Shown here: positions 14,267 to 16,933 of the stretch, piece after piece
Layout of the letters: the number at the start of each line of letters is the position of its first letter
Numbering within the stretch: position 1 is the stretch's first letter
NCBI GenBank assembly: GCA_046542845.1
Contig: JBKHAN010000061.1
Coordinates: 1 to 16,933 of the forward strand
Length of the DNA stretch: 16,933 nucleotides
Source: SKKC01 sp046542845
Lineage (GTDB): Bacteria > Spirochaetota > Spirochaetia > DSM-27196 > SKKC01
Direction: 5' to 3'
Translations under genes and position numbers: made by a program
The notes under the pieces: model-generated
The model's input: only the letters and a program-made list of their open reading frames with translations
Databases searched by the model: none
What the model was told of the DNA's origin: nothing

Positions 14267-15757
14267 ATGCGCGCGATACTCCTGTTGTTTGATAGTCTGA
14301 ATAAGCGATACCTGCCACCGTATGGTGCGAAAGACGTGTTGGCCCCGAACTTCAGTCGTCTTGCCGAGAAGACGGTCTGTTTTGATCGGGCATACGTCGG
14401 GAGCATGCCGTGCATGCCTGCCCGCCGGGAGCTGCATACCGGGCGGTATAACTTTTTGCATCGCAGTTGGGGCCCAATTGAACCGTTCGATGACTCGATG
14501 CCCGAGCTATTGAAGGACAACGGCGTATACACCCACCTGACCACGGATCATCAGCATTACTGGGAAGATGGCGGGGCGACATACCATCAACGATATAGCT
14601 CATTCGAGTTTCAGCGTGGACAGGAAGGAGACCCGTGGAAGGGGCACGTTGAGGAGACTGATGTGCTCGATGGTATCGGGCGCCATTTGTCCAGTGCTGC
14701 CGTTCGGCAGGATTCGGTGAATCGCAGCTATATTCCTGTGCACGACGAAACAGTATTTCCGCAGTACAGAACCGTTTCAACGGGTCTTGAGTTTTTACAG
14801 CGCAACCAGGACGCGGATAACTGGCTTCTGCAGATCGAGACCTTTGACCCGCATGAACCGTTTTACGCTCCGCAAAAGTATCGTGACCTTTATCCGGAAG
14901 ACTACGATGGTCCGAGATTCGATTGGCCGAACTATGGTCGGGTGAATGAATCGGATCAGGAAGTCGAGCATTGCAGACGCGAGTACCGCGCACTCGTGAG
15001 TTTCTGCGACGCGCAACTCGGACGGGTTCTTGACACCATGGACGAGTTGAATCTCTGGGATGACACCATGCTCATTGTGACCACGGACCACGGCTTCTTT
15101 CTCGGAGAACGACAGTGGTGGGCGAAGATAGTTCAGCCGTTCTACAACGAGGTCGCCGAGATACCGTTCTTTGTCTGGGATCCCCGACATCGGATTACCG
15201 GAGAACGCCGGAGATCGATGACCCAATGGATCGATATCGCTCCGACACTCTACGATTACTTTAACGTTCCGATACCTCAGGATGTACAGGGTCGGTCTCG
15301 AACGCCGGTGATCGCGGCCGACGAAGAGGATACCCGGGACGTACTGTTTGGCCAGCACGGCCGGCACATAAACCTGACCGACGGTCGTTATGTGTATATG
15401 CGTGCTCCGCTTGACCGATACCGCACCCAGCCTACAGCCGATGAATACGGACCGTTCAATTACACCCTCATGCCGACGCACATGCGAAGCCTGTTTTCCG
15501 TGGAGGAGCTGGAGCACGCGACACTGTCCAAACCGTTTTCGTTCACAAAAGGGCTCTCGCTGCTTCGCGTACCGGCCCCGACATCGGGTCTGGCCGACGA
15601 GTATGAGACGATGCTATTTGATCTTCAGAGTGACCCCGGCCAGACTGCTCCGATTCACGACGAGACGCTTGAAGCCGAAATGGTTCAGCGCCTGAAGACG
15701 GCGCTCCAGCGTAGCGATGCGCCTGAAGAAATATACGAACGCTACGGTCTGAAGTAA
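14267..15757 (+). CDS. Sulfatase (alkaline-phosphatase superfamily, CxPxR type)
   Basis: This 496-residue protein hydrolyses a sulfate (or possibly phosphonate) ester using a formylglycine made from Cys49 in CMPARRELHTGR. Other metal and substrate residues are Asp9 (LLLFDS), Asp194-Pro-His196 (FDPHEP) and Asp274-His275 (TTDHGFFLGE), in the order usual for the family. There is no signal peptide, so it acts in the cytoplasm on imported or endogenous sulfate esters. The C-terminal half contains the typical TQWIDIAPTLYDYF segment. A maturase (FGE or anSME) must be encoded elsewhere. The ATG at 14267 has GAGGT 11 nt upstream. Arylsulfatase against phosphonate monoester hydrolase cannot be settled by motif alone. 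Confidence 0.9.
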   Translation: MRAILLLFDSLNKRYLPPYGAKDVLAPNFSRLAEKTVCFDRAYVGSMPCMPARRELHTGRYNFLHRSWGPIEPFDDSMPELLKDNGVYTHLTTDHQHYWEDGGATYHQRYSSFEFQRGQEGDPWKGHVEETDVLDGIGRHLSSAAVRQDSVNRSYIPVHDETVFPQYRTVSTGLEFLQRNQDADNWLLQIETFDPHEPFYAPQKYRDLYPEDYDGPRFDWPNYGRVNESDQEVEHCRREYRALVSFCDAQLGRVLDTMDELNLWDDTMLIVTTDHGFFLGERQWWAKIVQPFYNEVAEIPFFVWDPRHRITGERRRSMTQWIDIAPTLYDYFNVPIPQDVQGRSRTPVIAADEEDTRDVLFGQHGRHINLTDGRYVYMRAPLDRYRTQPTADEYGPFNYTLMPTHMRSLFSVEELEHATLSKPFSFTKGLSLLRVPAPTSGLADEYETMLFDLQSDPGQTAPIHDETLEAEMVQRLKTALQRSDAPEEIYERYGLK

Positions 15758-15767
15758 GCCGGCCTTC

Positions 15768-15806
15768 GCCCCGTGTCACGCTTCCGGTCATGGTTCGTGT
15801 CGGGGC
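15768..15806 (+). terminator. Hairpin after the sulfatase gene, without a clear U-tract
   Basis: GCCCCG (15768-15773) pairs with CGGGGC (15801-15806), and after a small internal loop CACG (15777-15780) pairs with CGTG (15796-15799). It begins 10 nt after the sulfatase stop. No T-run follows, so it may protect the mRNA 3' end rather than terminate. The remainder of the gap to 15938 shows no other feature. Confidence 0.3.
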
Positions 15807-15938
15807 CGAGTTCATTGTCGCTTTCGCACATGCGCGCTGATAAAACGGGAGACGATCGATCAGAAAGAGGGTAGACGCTGTTCACTCGATCGCGAGCGTT
15901 AGAGTGTATCTCAGACTAATGTAGAGGAGATGTGAACG

Positions 15939-16933
15939 GTGAAAGATCTCGAACATATATACATGAATTATCCGGTCGATACGATTACCGGCGATCGTGG
16001 TCAAATCGGCAACCGCATACTTATGGAGAGTCGGAAAAAGCTTGAGCCGGAGGCGATAATGCTCCGTGAAGACCTGTATTGTCTTGTCGGGCTCGCGATC
16101 AGTAATACCCAGCTGATCCTCGGACCCCACGGTGTTGTCGTCGTAGATACGGGTAGCTCGGTAGCCGAAGGGGAGCGAATCTGCGATTTTGTCAAACGTA
16201 TAACGGATGCGCCCATTGTGGCGGTGGTCTACTCGCATAGCCATTATACGCGTGGGACCAGGGCCATCGTAGATCGTTTCCCTGACGTACAGATTTACGC
16301 GCATCATAGACTTGCGGCGAACTTTGCGCATGATCTCATCGGTCCCCGAGCGTGCCTTCTTCATCGCGCGAAGCTTGAGTCGGCGCACTACCTTCCGGAC
16401 AGCGGACCGGACGCAGACGCCACAGGAACGACTGTCGGTGTGCCGGGAGCGAACGGCTACGTGAACCCGACCGTGTCGATCAATGATGACGTGGAGCAGC
16501 ACGAGATTGCAGGTGTGCCGTTTGTCTTTCACACCACCTATCGATTTGATACCGACGACACGATACTGATCTGGCTGCCGCAACAAAGGGCCGTACTTCA
16601 CAACCACTTCGCGCATAACTTCCCGAACGTCTATCCTATACAAGGGGGAAGCTATCGGGACCCGTTGCCGTGGCTGGGTGGAATCGATCGAATGAGGGAG
16701 TACGAACCTGATTTCGTATTGAGTACTCACGGAGAGCCGACGAAGGGAAAGGCACGGTGCATGGAACGGCTCACAATCGTACGCGACGCCTTGCAGTTCA
16801 TTCATGATCAGACGATTCGTGAAGCTCCCCGATTCGATCGACCAGCATCCGGATGTTCAACAGACCTACGGCGAAGCGGCGAATCACGTGAGAGGCGTAT
16901 ACAGTGGTCGTATCGGATGGTTCGACGGCGACC
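15939..16933 (+). pseudogene. SdsA1-like MBL-fold alkylsulfatase relative, frameshifted and incomplete at the window edge
   Basis: The start is GTG at 15939 with GAGGAG 9 nt upstream. The first 294 codons encode a metallo-beta-lactamase-fold protein of the alkyl/aryl-sulfatase (SdsA1/BDS1) group. It has VVVVDTGSS (67-74), HNFPNVYPIQGGSYRDPLPW (226-245), LSTHGEP (261-267) and RDALQFIHDQTIR (282-294). After Arg294 the frame loses homology, while the +1 frame from 16819 reads VKLPDSIDQHPDVQQTYG and then IGWFDGD, the conserved continuation of this family. The roughly 13-residue NKG-type linker between them is missing, so a small deletion also shifted the frame. In addition the metal motif HxHxDH reads H100-S-H102-Y-T-R, lacking the Asp and third His. 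The C-terminal half lies beyond the window. A sequencing error could explain the frameshift but not the missing linker. Confidence 0.75.

Noticed and set aside
15882..16805. 307-codon minus-strand open frame at the right end
   Set aside because: The plus strand holds the SdsA1-like MBL sequence with a good Shine-Dalgarno. The antisense translation shows no domain.

Overview
The window looks like an accessory carbohydrate and phosphodiester/sulfoester catabolic island of a moderately GC-rich bacterium. I favour a free-living spirochaete (Spirochaetaceae). The main clue is that both solute-binding proteins have signal peptides ending in FA-AG followed by a short G/S/E-rich stretch without a lipobox Cys, a style common in that group. 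The assignment rests on style and gene content only. No rRNA, tRNA or CRISPR array is seen.

Layout. (1) 54-4764, minus strand: a probable operon reading MalF-type permease, MalG-type permease, solute-binding protein, then a TIM-barrel glycosidase. (2) 4925-8425, plus strand, divergent from it: an RraA/HMG-aldolase-like protein, an enolase-superfamily sugar-acid dehydratase, an SDR oxidoreductase and a FadR-type GntR regulator. Two sigma70-like promoters lie back to back in the 160-bp gap. Their -10 boxes overlap under one perfect 7-9-7 dyad, so the oligosaccharide importer/glycosidase and the sugar-acid pathway are probably switched together. (3) 8547-9170, plus strand: a GlpP-type antiterminator preceded by a strongly structured leader. 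(4) 9157-13056, minus strand, convergent with glpP: solute-binding protein, two permeases and a metallophosphoesterase whose metal-ligand layout resembles GpdQ glycerophosphodiesterase. A branched intrinsic terminator and a competing antiterminator hairpin precede it. (5) 13361-13945, minus strand: remnant of a CE15/acetyl-xylan-esterase-like gene with an internal deletion, followed by a 150-bp MITE-like inverted-repeat element. (6) 14267-15757, plus strand: a cytoplasmic-looking CxPxR sulfatase with its own promoter. (7) 15939 to the right edge, plus strand: an SdsA1-like MBL-fold alkylsulfatase relative carrying a frameshifting deletion and an eroded metal motif.

Working model. Block 1 imports and hydrolyses an oligosaccharide, and block 2 degrades a derived acid sugar. 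Blocks 3 and 4 look like a compact glycerophosphodiester (or similar phosphodiester) uptake and hydrolysis unit, in which the GlpP-like protein could antiterminate the leader of the ABC/phosphodiesterase operon. In classical GlpP systems the known targets are glycerol-uptake and G3P genes, so an attenuated ABC importer plus MPE-type phosphodiesterase would be a new arrangement. Neither ABC operon carries an ATPase gene, so a shared MsmK/UgpC-type ATPase elsewhere is expected.
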